64,000 nucleotides of DNA. It comes from Falsiroseomonas sp050563535 (GTDB lineage: Bacteria; Pseudomonadota; Alphaproteobacteria; Acetobacterales; Acetobacteraceae). The position numbers and the translations under genes are program-made. The notes beneath the pieces are model-generated. The model did no database searches. It saw only the letters and a program-made list of their open reading frames with translations, and was not told the origin of the DNA. This document shows positions 46,036 through 54,534 of the stretch, piece by piece; within the stretch, counting starts at the first letter, position 1, and every line of letters begins with the position of its first letter. The stretch covers positions 62,001 through 126,000 of the forward strand of contig NZ_JBNXUO010000012.1 of the NCBI RefSeq assembly GCF_050563535.1, given 5' to 3'.

Positions 46036-47004
46036 TTATTGAAGGCGGATGCCGGCCTGGCGGATGATGCGGCCCCAGTGTTCCATCTCCCGCGCCGTGA
46101 AGTCCTGGAACTCGGCCGGGGTGAAGCGTGGTCCGCGCAGCGCGCCGGCCGCATCCAGCTTCGCCCGCGTGTCGGGGTCGTCGAGCGCGGCCTGCATGCC
46201 CTCGCCGAGCCTGGCGACGATGTCGGGCGGCGTGGCGGCGGGGACGTAGAAGCCGGACCAGGTGGTGAAGCGGAAGCCGGGCAGCCCCGCTTCCTCGTAG
46301 GTCGGGATGCCGGGAAGCGAGGGATGGCGCGGCGCGTCGGTCTGCACCAGGGAATCGACCGTGCCGCGTTCCACCAGCGGCTTGGCGCCCACCACGTCGA
46401 CCGACATCATCGAGATGCGGCCTTCCAGCAGGTCGGGGAAGGCCTGCTGGTTGCCTCGGTAGCCGACATGCTCGATCTCGACGCCGGCTTCCTGCTTGAA
46501 CAGTTCGGAGGCGATGCGGGCAGGCACGGTGCCGGCGCCGAAATTGTGCCGCCCCGGTTCGCGCTTCAGCCGGGCGATGAAGTCCCGCAGCGTCGGCGTG
46601 CCGAGCCCGCGGTTGACCATCAGCGCGAAGGGCGAGGCCCGGCTGAAGCGCCCGATCGCCATGAAGTCGCGGATCGGGTCGTAGGGAAGGCGGTCGTAGA
46701 GCGCCGGGTTCGCCGCATGCGTCATCGCGGAGGTGCCGAGCAGCGTCAGCCCGTCCGGCCGCGCCCGCGCCACGATCTCGCAGGCGATGATGCCGTTGGC
46801 GCCGCCGCGGTTGTCCACGATGACCGGCCTGCCCCAGATCTGGGTGAAGTGGTCGCCGATGATGCGCGAGACCACGTCGACGGTGCTTCCCGCAGGAAGG
46901 GAGGTGACGATGGTGATGCGGTCATGCGGCCAGTTCGCATTGCCCAGCGCGGGGGTGGCGAGGCCTGCGGCGATGCCGCCGAGAACTGCACGTCTCCTCA
47001 TCAT
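46036..47004 (-). CDS. Tripartite tricarboxylate transporter receptor (Bug/TctC family)
   Basis: A 322-residue periplasmic binding protein. Signal peptide MMRRRAVLGGIAAGLATPALG, then ITIVTSLPAGSTVDVVSRIIGDHF, VIVDNRGGANGIIACEIVARARPDGLTLL, EIEHVGYRGNQQAFPDLLEGRISMM and LPGIPTYEEAGLPGF. It is clearly diverged from the receptor at 34302-35282, so the two may bind different ligands. It heads the operon with the SucCD-like ligase and the second carboxyltransferase. Upstream are a promoter candidate and a GntR operator. Confidence 0.93.
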   Translation of the reverse strand: MMRRRAVLGGIAAGLATPALGNANWPHDRITIVTSLPAGSTVDVVSRIIGDHFTQIWGRPVIVDNRGGANGIIACEIVARARPDGLTLLGTSAMTHAANPALYDRLPYDPIRDFMAIGRFSRASPFALMVNRGLGTPTLRDFIARLKREPGRHNFGAGTVPARIASELFKQEAGVEIEHVGYRGNQQAFPDLLEGRISMMSVDVVGAKPLVERGTVDSLVQTDAPRHPSLPGIPTYEEAGLPGFRFTTWSGFYVPAATPPDIVARLGEGMQAALDDPDTRAKLDAAGALRGPRFTPAEFQDFTAREMEHWGRIIRQAGIRLQ

Positions 47005-47091
47005 GTGCCGCGCGCTCCTCCCTGCCGCCTGGCCCGCACGGGATGCGACGGGGTTTCCGCCGCCTGCCGTTCGGGGCCGGCATTTTCAGGA

Positions 47092-47121
47092 AGGGTAGGA
47101 AGACCCGACTGCTGCCGTCAA
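47092..47121 (-). promoter_or_regulatory. Promoter candidate for the TctC-CoA ligase operon
   Basis: On the minus strand TTGACG (47121-47116) and TACCCT (47097-47092) are separated by 18 bp. The leader to the ATG at 47004 would be about 80 nt. The GntR palindrome lies 25 bp upstream of the -35, a position compatible with activation or with repression through looping. Confidence 0.4.
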
Positions 47122-47145
47122 GCGTGTAAGCAAAAAAACCACCAA

Positions 47146-47159
47146 GATTGTCGACAATC
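47146..47159. promoter_or_regulatory. GntR-type operator upstream of the TctC-CoA ligase operon
   Basis: GATTGTCGACAATC is a perfect 14-bp palindrome. It shares the ATTGT-n2-ACAAT core with the site at 40786-40799 in the gntR promoter, and no other copy was noticed in the window's intergenic regions. Together the two sites bracket the GntR gene's two neighbouring operons. Confidence 0.7.
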
Positions 47160-47265
47160 AAGTCAACATGAGCGACCCCCGCCTGCCGGTGCTGACGCGC
47201 GCCGGCAACCCCCGGCCCGGGACGGGAAGGCGCGCCTGCCCCCGTGCCGGCGCCGGGCCGTCCGG

Positions 47266-47856
47266 TCAGGCGTCCAGCGCCTGTGCCTTGCGGAGGTGGT
47301 CCTGAAGCCGCGGCAGCCGATCCGCCGCCCAGCGCTTCAGCGCCTCGTCGTCTCCGGCCTGGCTGTAGTTGCGGAACATGTCCACGGCGATCAGGTGCGC
47401 CTGCACCTGCTGGCGCACATACAGGCCGCGGAAGCTGTCGCCCTGGGCCTGCCGCAACTGGTCGAGCCAGGTGCGGTGCTGCTCGCCCAGCTCCTCGGAC
47501 AGCTGCATGCCGCGCAGGCTGCCCTCGTCGCGCACCATGCGGCGAAGCTCCTCGATCGCCGGCTGGTGCGCGTCCAGCATCTCCTGCGCGTATTGCCGCA
47601 GCCGCGCGTCCTGCGAGCGTTCGAGCGCCAGGCGCGCCGTCTCCACCTCGTACATCGCGCTCGATGCGGCCAGACGCAGGAATTCCTGCCGGGTCGCCAT
47701 CTCCGATCCGCGCCGGCCGGCGGTGCCGGTCATCGCGGCGCTCTCCTCCGTGCGGCCGGTCGCGACCGGCGGTGCCCCGGGTGCCGTCTGGGCCTGCGCG
47801 GGCGCGGTCGCCATCGCCGCGGCCAGGGCCGCGACCAGTCGGGTAGCCATGCTCAT
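47266..47856 (-). CDS. DUF4142-type exported protein
   Basis: A 196-residue secreted helical protein. Signal peptide MATRLVAALAAAMATAPAQAQ, then an all-helical region with EFLRLAASSAMYEVETARLALERSQDARLRQYAQEMLDAHQPAIEELRRM, the usual pattern of DUF4142 (ferritin-like, formerly 'putative outer membrane') proteins. These often sit beside stress genes and may relate to envelope stress; biochemical function is unknown. The ATG at 47856 has CCGGAGC upstream; one 6 nt later is possible. It lies 71 bp downstream of a ferritin-like gene in the same orientation. Confidence 0.8.
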   Translation of the reverse strand: MSMATRLVAALAAAMATAPAQAQTAPGAPPVATGRTEESAAMTGTAGRRGSEMATRQEFLRLAASSAMYEVETARLALERSQDARLRQYAQEMLDAHQPAIEELRRMVRDEGSLRGMQLSEELGEQHRTWLDQLRQAQGDSFRGLYVRQQVQAHLIAVDMFRNYSQAGDDEALKRWAADRLPRLQDHLRKAQALDA

Positions 47857-47927
47857 CGCCGATGCTCCGGTGTCCGGGGCGGGCAACCGCCCGGCCTCGC
47901 CGCAGAACGGCCCGCCGGCGGCGGGGT

Positions 47928-48797
47928 TCATCCCGCAGCCGGGACGCCGCCGGCGTTTTCCCGGCGCAGCACGGCGATGCGCGCGATCGCCCGTTCGGCC
48001 AGCGACTGCAACCGCCCGAGATGCCTGTCCTCGCGCGCCGCATCGGCCGCATCCAGATAGGCCTCCGAGGCCTGCTCGGCGAGGCGGAGCGCCTCCTCGA
48101 TCCCGTCGGTGCCGGATGGCGGCGGCGCAGCGGCGGCGCCGGCCTCCTCGGCCAGTTCCGATGCCTCCTCTCCCATCGCCCGCGCCTCCGCGGCCAGCCG
48201 GGTCCCGTCGCCCGGAAGCGCCCCGAGGATCGTGGCGAGCCGCGCCTCGGCGGCGGCGGCGCGGGCGAGGGGGTGGCCGCGCGGCGCGCCGGGTTGCCGG
48301 TCCTCCCGGAAGGCGCGGCGGCGTTCGCGCCGCAGCAGCGCGGCGTGGCGCAGTTCCTCCTCCGCCATCCGCTCCGCCGCGCGCCGGATCTCGGGGCTTT
48401 CCGCACGCGCGGCGATGTAGGTCCACAGGGCGAAGGCGCGTTCCTCGTTCCGAACCGCCATCGACAGCGCCCGGTAGGCGCTGGCGAGGTGGGAGGAGGC
48501 GAAGCCGCGGGCCTCGTCCTCGTCCATCGTCTCGGGCGGTGTCCAGCGCAGCTGCGCGGGGCTCGGGCCGCTGCCCGTCACGCCGCGCGACCATTCGTCG
48601 ACATGGTGGGCGTGGCCGCGTTCCTCCTCCACCAGGTCGCGGAACACGGCGGCGACGCGTGCCAGGCCCATCGCCTCCATGCTGTCGGCGAGCGCGGCAT
48701 AGCGCGTCGCCGCCTCCTCCTCCATGGCATGGGCCAGCGCGAAAAGTTCCGGCAGCGAACGCACGGCGTCCGGCGGTTCGGCCTTCAGCAGCGACAT
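47928..48797 (-). CDS. Ferritin-like/rubrerythrin-type diiron protein
   Basis: A 289-residue protein. Residues ~15-165 form a four-helix bundle with paired Glu and ExxH motifs (HAMEEEAATRY, EEERGHAHHV, NEERAFALW, EEELRHAALL) that can hold a diiron centre, as in rubrerythrin-like proteins. Residues ~190-289 are a second Ala/Glu-rich helical region with no recognised family. No signal peptide, so cytoplasmic. GGAGC lies 7 nt before the ATG. Possibly peroxide or iron handling; its placement next to the oxygen-sensitive N2O reductase operon (divergent) is suggestive only. Confidence 0.75.
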   Translation of the reverse strand: MSLLKAEPPDAVRSLPELFALAHAMEEEAATRYAALADSMEAMGLARVAAVFRDLVEEERGHAHHVDEWSRGVTGSGPSPAQLRWTPPETMDEDEARGFASSHLASAYRALSMAVRNEERAFALWTYIAARAESPEIRRAAERMAEEELRHAALLRRERRRAFREDRQPGAPRGHPLARAAAAEARLATILGALPGDGTRLAAEARAMGEEASELAEEAGAAAAPPPSGTDGIEEALRLAEQASEAYLDAADAAREDRHLGRLQSLAERAIARIAVLRRENAGGVPAAG

Positions 48798-48974
48798 CGG
48801 TCGGCTCCATTTAATTTGCGATCGGGATCACGCGGGCGGCAACGCTCCACCACCGCCCGCGTTCGGGGGTCCGTCGGGGGCGAGGCGCGCCGCCGGCCAA
48901 GGGACCACGGGGCCGCTGAGGCCGAGGAAGGCGATCTGTTCGACCACGCGCTGCCCTGCGTTGCGGGGGTATCG

Positions 48975-51221
48975 TTGCCGCGTCGCGTGGCCGGGGGGCT
49001 CCTGCGCGCATTTCTCGTCGCGCTGCTCATCCTCGGCATCGCCGGTCCCGCCGGGGCTGCGCGGCTTGCGGATTTCCTGCGCGACCAGCCTGCGGGCGAG
49101 GTGATGCCGGGTGCCGACAGCCTCGGGCCGCCGCAAGGCGAGCCGCCGATGGCGCCCGCCCTTGCCGCGGGGCGCCAGGTCGGGTGGGTGTGGCTCAACA
49201 GCGACGTCACGGACGCCACCGGCTATTCCGGCAAGCCCATCCACATGCTGGTCGCAGCCGACATGGACGGCGTGATCCGCGGCATCCGGTTGGTGGACCA
49301 CAAGGAGCCGATCGTGCTGATCGGCATCCCGGAACGCCGCGTGGTCGACTCCATGAACCGCTTGATCGGCGCATCCATGCCCGCGGTGGCGCGGGGCGAG
49401 ATGCGGCCGCCGCAGGCCGACATCGTCAGCGGCGCCACGGTGACGGTGCTGGTCATGGCCGACAGCGTGGTGCGTTCCGCCGTGCGGCTGATCCGCGCCG
49501 GGCGGCTCGGCCCTGCCGCCGCGGGCGTCGCTGCGGCCGTGCCGCAAGCTGCGACACTCGCGCCCGATGCCGGCGAGGTGCGGGACTGGGAGGCGCTGGT
49601 CGGCGACGGATCGGTGCGGCGGCTGCACCTCTCGACCGGCGAGGTGAATGCCGCCTTCGAACGCAGCGGCAACGACGCCGCTGCCGCGATGCCGGAGCCG
49701 GGCGACCCGGACGAGACCTTCATCGACCTCTACGCCGCGCCGGTCAGCGTGCCGGCCATCGGGCGCAGCCTGCTCGGCGATGCCGGCTACCAGCGGCTTG
49801 CCGCGCGGCTCGCCCCCGGCCAGCAGGCGATCCTGGTGGCGGGCGAGGGCGCCTATTCCTTCAAGGGATCGGGCTATGTGCGCGGCGGCATCTTCGACCG
49901 CATCGCGGTGGAGCAGGACGGCCGGACCCTGCGCTTCCGCGACCACGACCACACCCGGCTCGGCGCGATCGAGGCGGCGGGCGCGCCGCGCCTGCCGGAG
50001 ATCGGCCTTTTCGTGGTGCCGCGCGACTTCGAGCTGGACGTGACGGAGCCGTGGCAGCTGCAGCTGCTCGTCCAGCGGTCGATCAGCGTGCGGGAGAAGG
50101 CCTTCCTGCCCTTCGAACTGGGCTACCGCCTGCCGGAGCCCTACCTGGTGCGGCCGCAGCCCGTTGCCGCGCCGGCGCCGCCGGCCGGCGCGGGGGCCGC
50201 CACGGCGGTGCAGGGCGACATCGAGGAGCCGCTGTGGCAGCGCATCTGGCGGGCAAAGACCTGGGATGTCGCGGTGACCATCGTCGCGCTGCTCATCCTC
50301 ACCGGCATCTTCTTCTTCCAGGACCAGCTGGTGCGGCGCCCGGCGCTGTACCGCTGGGTGCGGCGCGGCTTCCTGCTGTGGACGCTGGTCTGGCTCGGCT
50401 GGTACGCGAATGCGCAACTCTCGGTCGTCAACGTCCTGACCTTCACCAATTCGCTGCTGACGGGCTTCAGCTGGGACTACTTCCTGACCGCGCCGCTGAT
50501 CTTCCTGCTGTGGTGCGGCGTGGCAGCGGCGCTGATCTTCTGGGGGCGTGGGGTCTTCTGCGGCTGGCTCTGCCCCTTCGGCGCGCTGCAGGAACTGCTG
50601 GCCAATGTCGCGCAGAAGCTGAAGGTGCCGCAGCTCGCCGTGCCCTGGGGCCTGCATGAGCGGCTGTGGCCGGTGAAGTACATCGTGTTCCTCGGGCTGT
50701 TCGGCGTGTCCATGCATTCGGTCGCGCTGGCCGAGCAGCTGGCCGAGGTGGAGCCCTTCAAGACCGCGATCATCCTCAAGTTTGTCCGCGAATGGCCCTT
50801 CGTGCTCTATGCCGTCGGGCTGCTGGCGGCGGGACTGTTCGTGGAGCGGTTCTTCTGCCGCTACCTCTGCCCGCTCGGCGCCGCGCTCGCGATCCCGGGC
50901 CGGATGCGCACCTTCGAATGGCTGAAGCGGTGGCAGGAATGCGGCACGCCTTGCCAGCGCTGCGCCCGCGAATGCCCGGTGCAGAGCATCCACCCCGAGG
51001 GCAACATCAACCCGAACGAGTGCATCTACTGCATGCACTGCCAGGAGTTGTACCGGGCCGAGGACCGCTGCCCGCACAACATCCAGCTGCGCTTGAAGCG
51101 CGACCGGCGCGAGGCGCTGTCCTCCCCGCCCGGCACGCCGGCGGGCAAGGGGCCGCCGAAGACCGTCATCACCCGGACCGGGGCCGAGGGCGGCGCGCCG
51201 CCCCTGGCCAAGGGTATTTGA
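48975..51221 (+). CDS. nosR: NosR, membrane flavoprotein/iron-sulfur protein for N2O reduction
   Basis: A 748-residue membrane protein that delivers electrons to, and supports expression of, N2O reductase. A signal-like helix is followed by a periplasmic FMN-binding domain with IVSGATVTVLVM, the covalent FMN-Thr motif. A transmembrane core near residues 425-660 contains two CxxxCP motifs (CGWLCPFGALQE, CRYLCPLGAAL). The C-terminal ferredoxin domain has CGTPCQRCARECP and CIYCMHCQ...CPHN for [4Fe-4S] clusters. The start is TTG at 48975 (GGGGG 5 nt upstream) or GTG at 48987. It is divergent from the ferritin-like gene and 32 bp before nosZ. Confidence 0.93.
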   Translation: MPRRVAGGLLRAFLVALLILGIAGPAGAARLADFLRDQPAGEVMPGADSLGPPQGEPPMAPALAAGRQVGWVWLNSDVTDATGYSGKPIHMLVAADMDGVIRGIRLVDHKEPIVLIGIPERRVVDSMNRLIGASMPAVARGEMRPPQADIVSGATVTVLVMADSVVRSAVRLIRAGRLGPAAAGVAAAVPQAATLAPDAGEVRDWEALVGDGSVRRLHLSTGEVNAAFERSGNDAAAAMPEPGDPDETFIDLYAAPVSVPAIGRSLLGDAGYQRLAARLAPGQQAILVAGEGAYSFKGSGYVRGGIFDRIAVEQDGRTLRFRDHDHTRLGAIEAAGAPRLPEIGLFVVPRDFELDVTEPWQLQLLVQRSISVREKAFLPFELGYRLPEPYLVRPQPVAAPAPPAGAGAATAVQGDIEEPLWQRIWRAKTWDVAVTIVALLILTGIFFFQDQLVRRPALYRWVRRGFLLWTLVWLGWYANAQLSVVNVLTFTNSLLTGFSWDYFLTAPLIFLLWCGVAAALIFWGRGVFCGWLCPFGALQELLANVAQKLKVPQLAVPWGLHERLWPVKYIVFLGLFGVSMHSVALAEQLAEVEPFKTAIILKFVREWPFVLYAVGLLAAGLFVERFFCRYLCPLGAALAIPGRMRTFEWLKRWQECGTPCQRCARECPVQSIHPEGNINPNECIYCMHCQELYRAEDRCPHNIQLRLKRDRREALSSPPGTPAGKGPPKTVITRTGAEGGAPPLAKGI

Positions 51222-51253
51222 GCCCAAGGGCATTCGAGGAAGGAGAACGAGAC

Positions 51254-53203
51254 ATGTCGGACGATGCGAAGGACCATGGCGTGAACCGCCGCAGGCTGCT
51301 CGGCACCACCGCGGCGGCGGGCGCGGCCGGTGTCGCCGGGGGCGCGGCCTTCTCGCCCTTCGGCAGCAACACCGCCGAGGCGCAGGGCCGCCAGCAGCCC
51401 GCCCAGTTGCGCCAGCCCGCGCGGCCGCCGCAGCAGAGCTACGAGGTGAAGCCGGGCGAGCTCGACGAGTACTACGTGTTCTTCTCCTCCGGCCAATCGG
51501 GCGAGGTCCGCATCGTCGGCCTGCCGTCGATGCGGGAGCTGATCCGCGTGCCGGTGTTCAACCGCGACAGCGCGACCGGCTGGGGCCAGACGAACGAGAG
51601 CCTTCGCGTGCTGACCGAGGGGCTGACCGAGGAATCGAAGGACCACCTGCGGCGCATCGGCAGGGTCACCTACGACGCGGGCGACCTGCACCACCCGCAC
51701 CTGTCCTTCACCGACGGCACCTATGACGGCCGCTACCTGTTCGTGAACGACAAGCTGAACACGCGCGTCGCCCGCATCCGGCTCGACGTCATGCGCTGCG
51801 ACAAGATCATCCAGCTGCCGAACCAGCACACGGTGCACGGCCTGCGCGTGCAGAAATACCCGCGCACCGGCTACGTCTTCTGCAACGGCGAGGACCGGGT
51901 GCCGGTCCCGAACGACGGCCGCGACCTCGACAAGCCGCAGGAATACCGGTCCATCTTCACCGCGGTGAACGGCGACACGATGCAGGTCGCCTGGCAGATC
52001 ATCGTCGACGGCAACCTCGACAACACCGACGCCGACTACCAGGGGAAATACGCCTTCGCGACCTGCTACAACTCGGAAGGCGGCGTGACGCTGGCCGAGA
52101 TGATGGCGGCCGAGCAGGACTGGGTGGTGATCTTCAACCTCCGCCGGATCGAGGAGGCGGTGCGCCGCGGCGATTTCCGCACCATCGGCGGCGTGCCGGT
52201 GCTGGACGGCACGAAGGGATCGCCGCTGACCCGCTACGTGCCGGTGCCGAACAGCCCGCACGGCATCAACACCGCGCCCGACGGCATCCATGTGGTGGCG
52301 AACGGCAAGCTGTCGCCGACCGCGACCGTCTTCGACGTGCGGCGCTTCGACGACCTGTTCGACGACAAGATCCAGCCGCGCGACACGGTGGTGGCGGAGC
52401 CGGAGCTCGGCCTCGGTCCGCTGCACACGGCCTATGACGGGAAGGGCAACGCCTACACCACGCTGTTCATCGACAGCCAGGTGGTGAAGTGGAACATCGA
52501 CGCCGCCCGCCGCGCCTTCCGGGGCGAGAGGGTGAACCCGATCATCCAGAAGATCGACGTCCACTACCAGCCCGGCCACAACCACACCTCCATGGGCCAG
52601 ACCAAGGAGGCGGACGGCAAGTGGCTGATCAGCCTGAACAAGTTCTCGAAGGACCGCTTCCTGAACGTCGGGCCGCTGAAGCCGGAGAACGACCAGCTCA
52701 TCGACATCTCGGGCGACCGGATGGTGCTGGTGCATGACGGGCCGAGCTACGCCGAGCCGCATGACGCGACCATCGTCCACCGGTCCAAGATCAACCCGGT
52801 GCATCGCTGGAACCGCGACGACCCGTTCTTCGAGCATGCGCGCAACCAGGCCCGCACCGACGGCGTGGACCTGATGGCGGACAACAAGATCGTCCGCGAC
52901 GGCGACAAGGTGCGGGTCTACATGACCTCCACCGCGCCGACCTTCGGGCTCGAGGAGATCCGCGTCCGCCAGGGCGACGAGGTGACGATCTACGTCACCA
53001 ATGTCGACGACGTGGAGGACCTGTGCCACGGCTTCGCGGTGGTGAACTACGGCATCAGCATCGAGATCCAGCCGCAGGCCACCTCCTCCGTCACCTTCAG
53101 GGCGGAACGGCCGGGCGTGCACTGGTATTTCTGCACCTGGTTCTGCCACGCCATGCACATGGAGATGAAGGGGCGCCTGCTGGTGGAGGCGCGCAGCGCG
53201 TGA
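51254..53203 (+). CDS. nosZ: Nitrous-oxide reductase, clade I (Tat-exported)
   Basis: A 649-residue periplasmic multicopper enzyme reducing N2O to N2. The twin-arginine signal NRRRLLGTTAAAGAAG marks clade I. The seven-bladed propeller supplies His ligands for the CuZ cluster (DLHHPHLS, QHTVHGL, YQPGHNHTSMG, YAEPHDATIVH). The C-terminal cupredoxin CuA site has Cys627, Cys631, His635 and Met638 (CTWFCHAMHMEM). AAGGAGAACGAG precedes the ATG. All key residues are intact, so it should be active. Overlaps nosD by 4 nt. Confidence 0.97.
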   Translation: MSDDAKDHGVNRRRLLGTTAAAGAAGVAGGAAFSPFGSNTAEAQGRQQPAQLRQPARPPQQSYEVKPGELDEYYVFFSSGQSGEVRIVGLPSMRELIRVPVFNRDSATGWGQTNESLRVLTEGLTEESKDHLRRIGRVTYDAGDLHHPHLSFTDGTYDGRYLFVNDKLNTRVARIRLDVMRCDKIIQLPNQHTVHGLRVQKYPRTGYVFCNGEDRVPVPNDGRDLDKPQEYRSIFTAVNGDTMQVAWQIIVDGNLDNTDADYQGKYAFATCYNSEGGVTLAEMMAAEQDWVVIFNLRRIEEAVRRGDFRTIGGVPVLDGTKGSPLTRYVPVPNSPHGINTAPDGIHVVANGKLSPTATVFDVRRFDDLFDDKIQPRDTVVAEPELGLGPLHTAYDGKGNAYTTLFIDSQVVKWNIDAARRAFRGERVNPIIQKIDVHYQPGHNHTSMGQTKEADGKWLISLNKFSKDRFLNVGPLKPENDQLIDISGDRMVLVHDGPSYAEPHDATIVHRSKINPVHRWNRDDPFFEHARNQARTDGVDLMADNKIVRDGDKVRVYMTSTAPTFGLEEIRVRQGDEVTIYVTNVDDVEDLCHGFAVVNYGISIEIQPQATSSVTFRAERPGVHWYFCTWFCHAMHMEMKGRLLVEARSA

Positions 53204-54534
53204 CCCTGCGCGCCATCCTGCTCGGCCTGCTCCTGGCCGCCGCGGCACCCGCCGCGGCGCGCCAGGTCGCGCCGGGCGGGGACATCGCGGCCGCGGTCGC
53301 GGCGGCGGCGCCGGGGGAGGTGGTGGAGCTTCTCCCCGGCCTGCATCGCGGGCCGGTGCGGCTCGACCGGCCTGTGGTGCTGGCGGGGCGGGAAGGCGCG
53401 GTGCTGGAAGGGCCGGGGCGGGGCAGCGTCGTGACCGTCACCGCGCCCGGCGCGGCGGTGCGCGGGCTGGTGCTGCGCGGCTCCGGCTCCAGCCTCGACG
53501 GGATGGACAGCGGCGTCTTCCTCGCGCAGTCCGCCGAGGGCGCGGTGGTGGAGGGTTCCCGCATGGAGGGGAACCTGTTCGGCGTCTATGTCCACGGCGC
53601 GCCGGGCGCGGTGGTGCGCGGCAACGTCATCGCCGGCCGCGCCGATGGCCGCATGTCGGAACGCGGCGACGGCGTGTCGGTCTGGAACGCGCCCGGCGCG
53701 CGGGTGGAAGGCAACGACATCCGCCACGGGCGCGACGGCATCTTCGTGCGCGTCAGCCGCCGCAACGTCTTCGCCGGCAACCGCTTCCGCGACCTGCGCT
53801 TCGGCGTCCACTACATGTACACGAACGACAGCGAGGTGAGCGGCAACCTCTCCTCCGGCAACCATGCGGGCTACGCCATCATGTATTCGCAGCGCCTGGT
53901 CGTGCGCGGCAACCGGTCGGAGGGCGACCGCGACCACGGGCTGCTGTTCAACTACGCCAACGCCTCCGAGGTGACGGGCAACTGGGTGGTGGGCCGCCCG
54001 CGTGCCGCCCGCGGCGCCGCCGCCGAACTGGACCGCGAGCACGCCGTGCCCGGTGCGGTGGAGGAGGACGGGCCCTCCCCGGGCAAATGCGTGTTCATCT
54101 ACAACGCCAACCGCAACCGCTTCACCGGCAACCGCTTCGAGGGCTGCGGCATCGGCGTGCACTTCACCGCCGGGTCCGAGGGCAACACGGTGACCGGCAA
54201 CGCCTTCATCGGCAACCGCGCGCAGGTGAAATACGTGGGCACGCGGCACCTGGACTGGTCGGCGGCGGGCCCCGGCAACTACTGGTCCGACAACCCCGCC
54301 TTCGACCTGGACCGCGACGGCATCGCCGATGCCGCCTACCGTCCGAACGACCTGGTGGACCGGGTGCTGTGGACCGCGCCGCGGGCGAAGCTGCTGCTGA
54401 ACAGCCCGGCGGTGCAGGTGCTGCGCTGGGCGCAGTCCCAGTTCCCCGCGATCCTGCCCGGCGGGCTGGTGGACAGCCGCCCGCTGGTCTCGCCGCCGCC
54501 GCCGCCGGCCGCCGGCCTCGGATGGGCGCCATGA
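53200..54534 (+). CDS. nosD: NosD, periplasmic copper-maturation protein of N2O reductase
   Basis: A 444-residue exported protein with right-handed parallel beta-helix (CASH) repeats such as GNVIAGRADG, GNDIRHGRDGIFV, GNRFRDLRFGVHYMYT and GNAFIGNRAQVKYVG. It works with the NosFY transporter in building CuZ. Signal peptide LRAILLGLLLAAAAPAAA. The GTG at 53200 is in a GTGA overlap with nosZ. Length is typical (~430-450). Confidence 0.95.
   Translation: MTLRAILLGLLLAAAAPAAARQVAPGGDIAAAVAAAAPGEVVELLPGLHRGPVRLDRPVVLAGREGAVLEGPGRGSVVTVTAPGAAVRGLVLRGSGSSLDGMDSGVFLAQSAEGAVVEGSRMEGNLFGVYVHGAPGAVVRGNVIAGRADGRMSERGDGVSVWNAPGARVEGNDIRHGRDGIFVRVSRRNVFAGNRFRDLRFGVHYMYTNDSEVSGNLSSGNHAGYAIMYSQRLVVRGNRSEGDRDHGLLFNYANASEVTGNWVVGRPRAARGAAAELDREHAVPGAVEEDGPSPGKCVFIYNANRNRFTGNRFEGCGIGVHFTAGSEGNTVTGNAFIGNRAQVKYVGTRHLDWSAAGPGNYWSDNPAFDLDRDGIADAAYRPNDLVDRVLWTAPRAKLLLNSPAVQVLRWAQSQFPAILPGGLVDSRPLVSPPPPPAAGLGWAP

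Noticed and set aside
48808..48835. Possible FNR/NNR box (TTTGCGATCGGGATCAC) upstream of nosR
   Set aside because: The halves do not fit TTGAT-N4-ATCAA in spacing or symmetry; only one half is similar.
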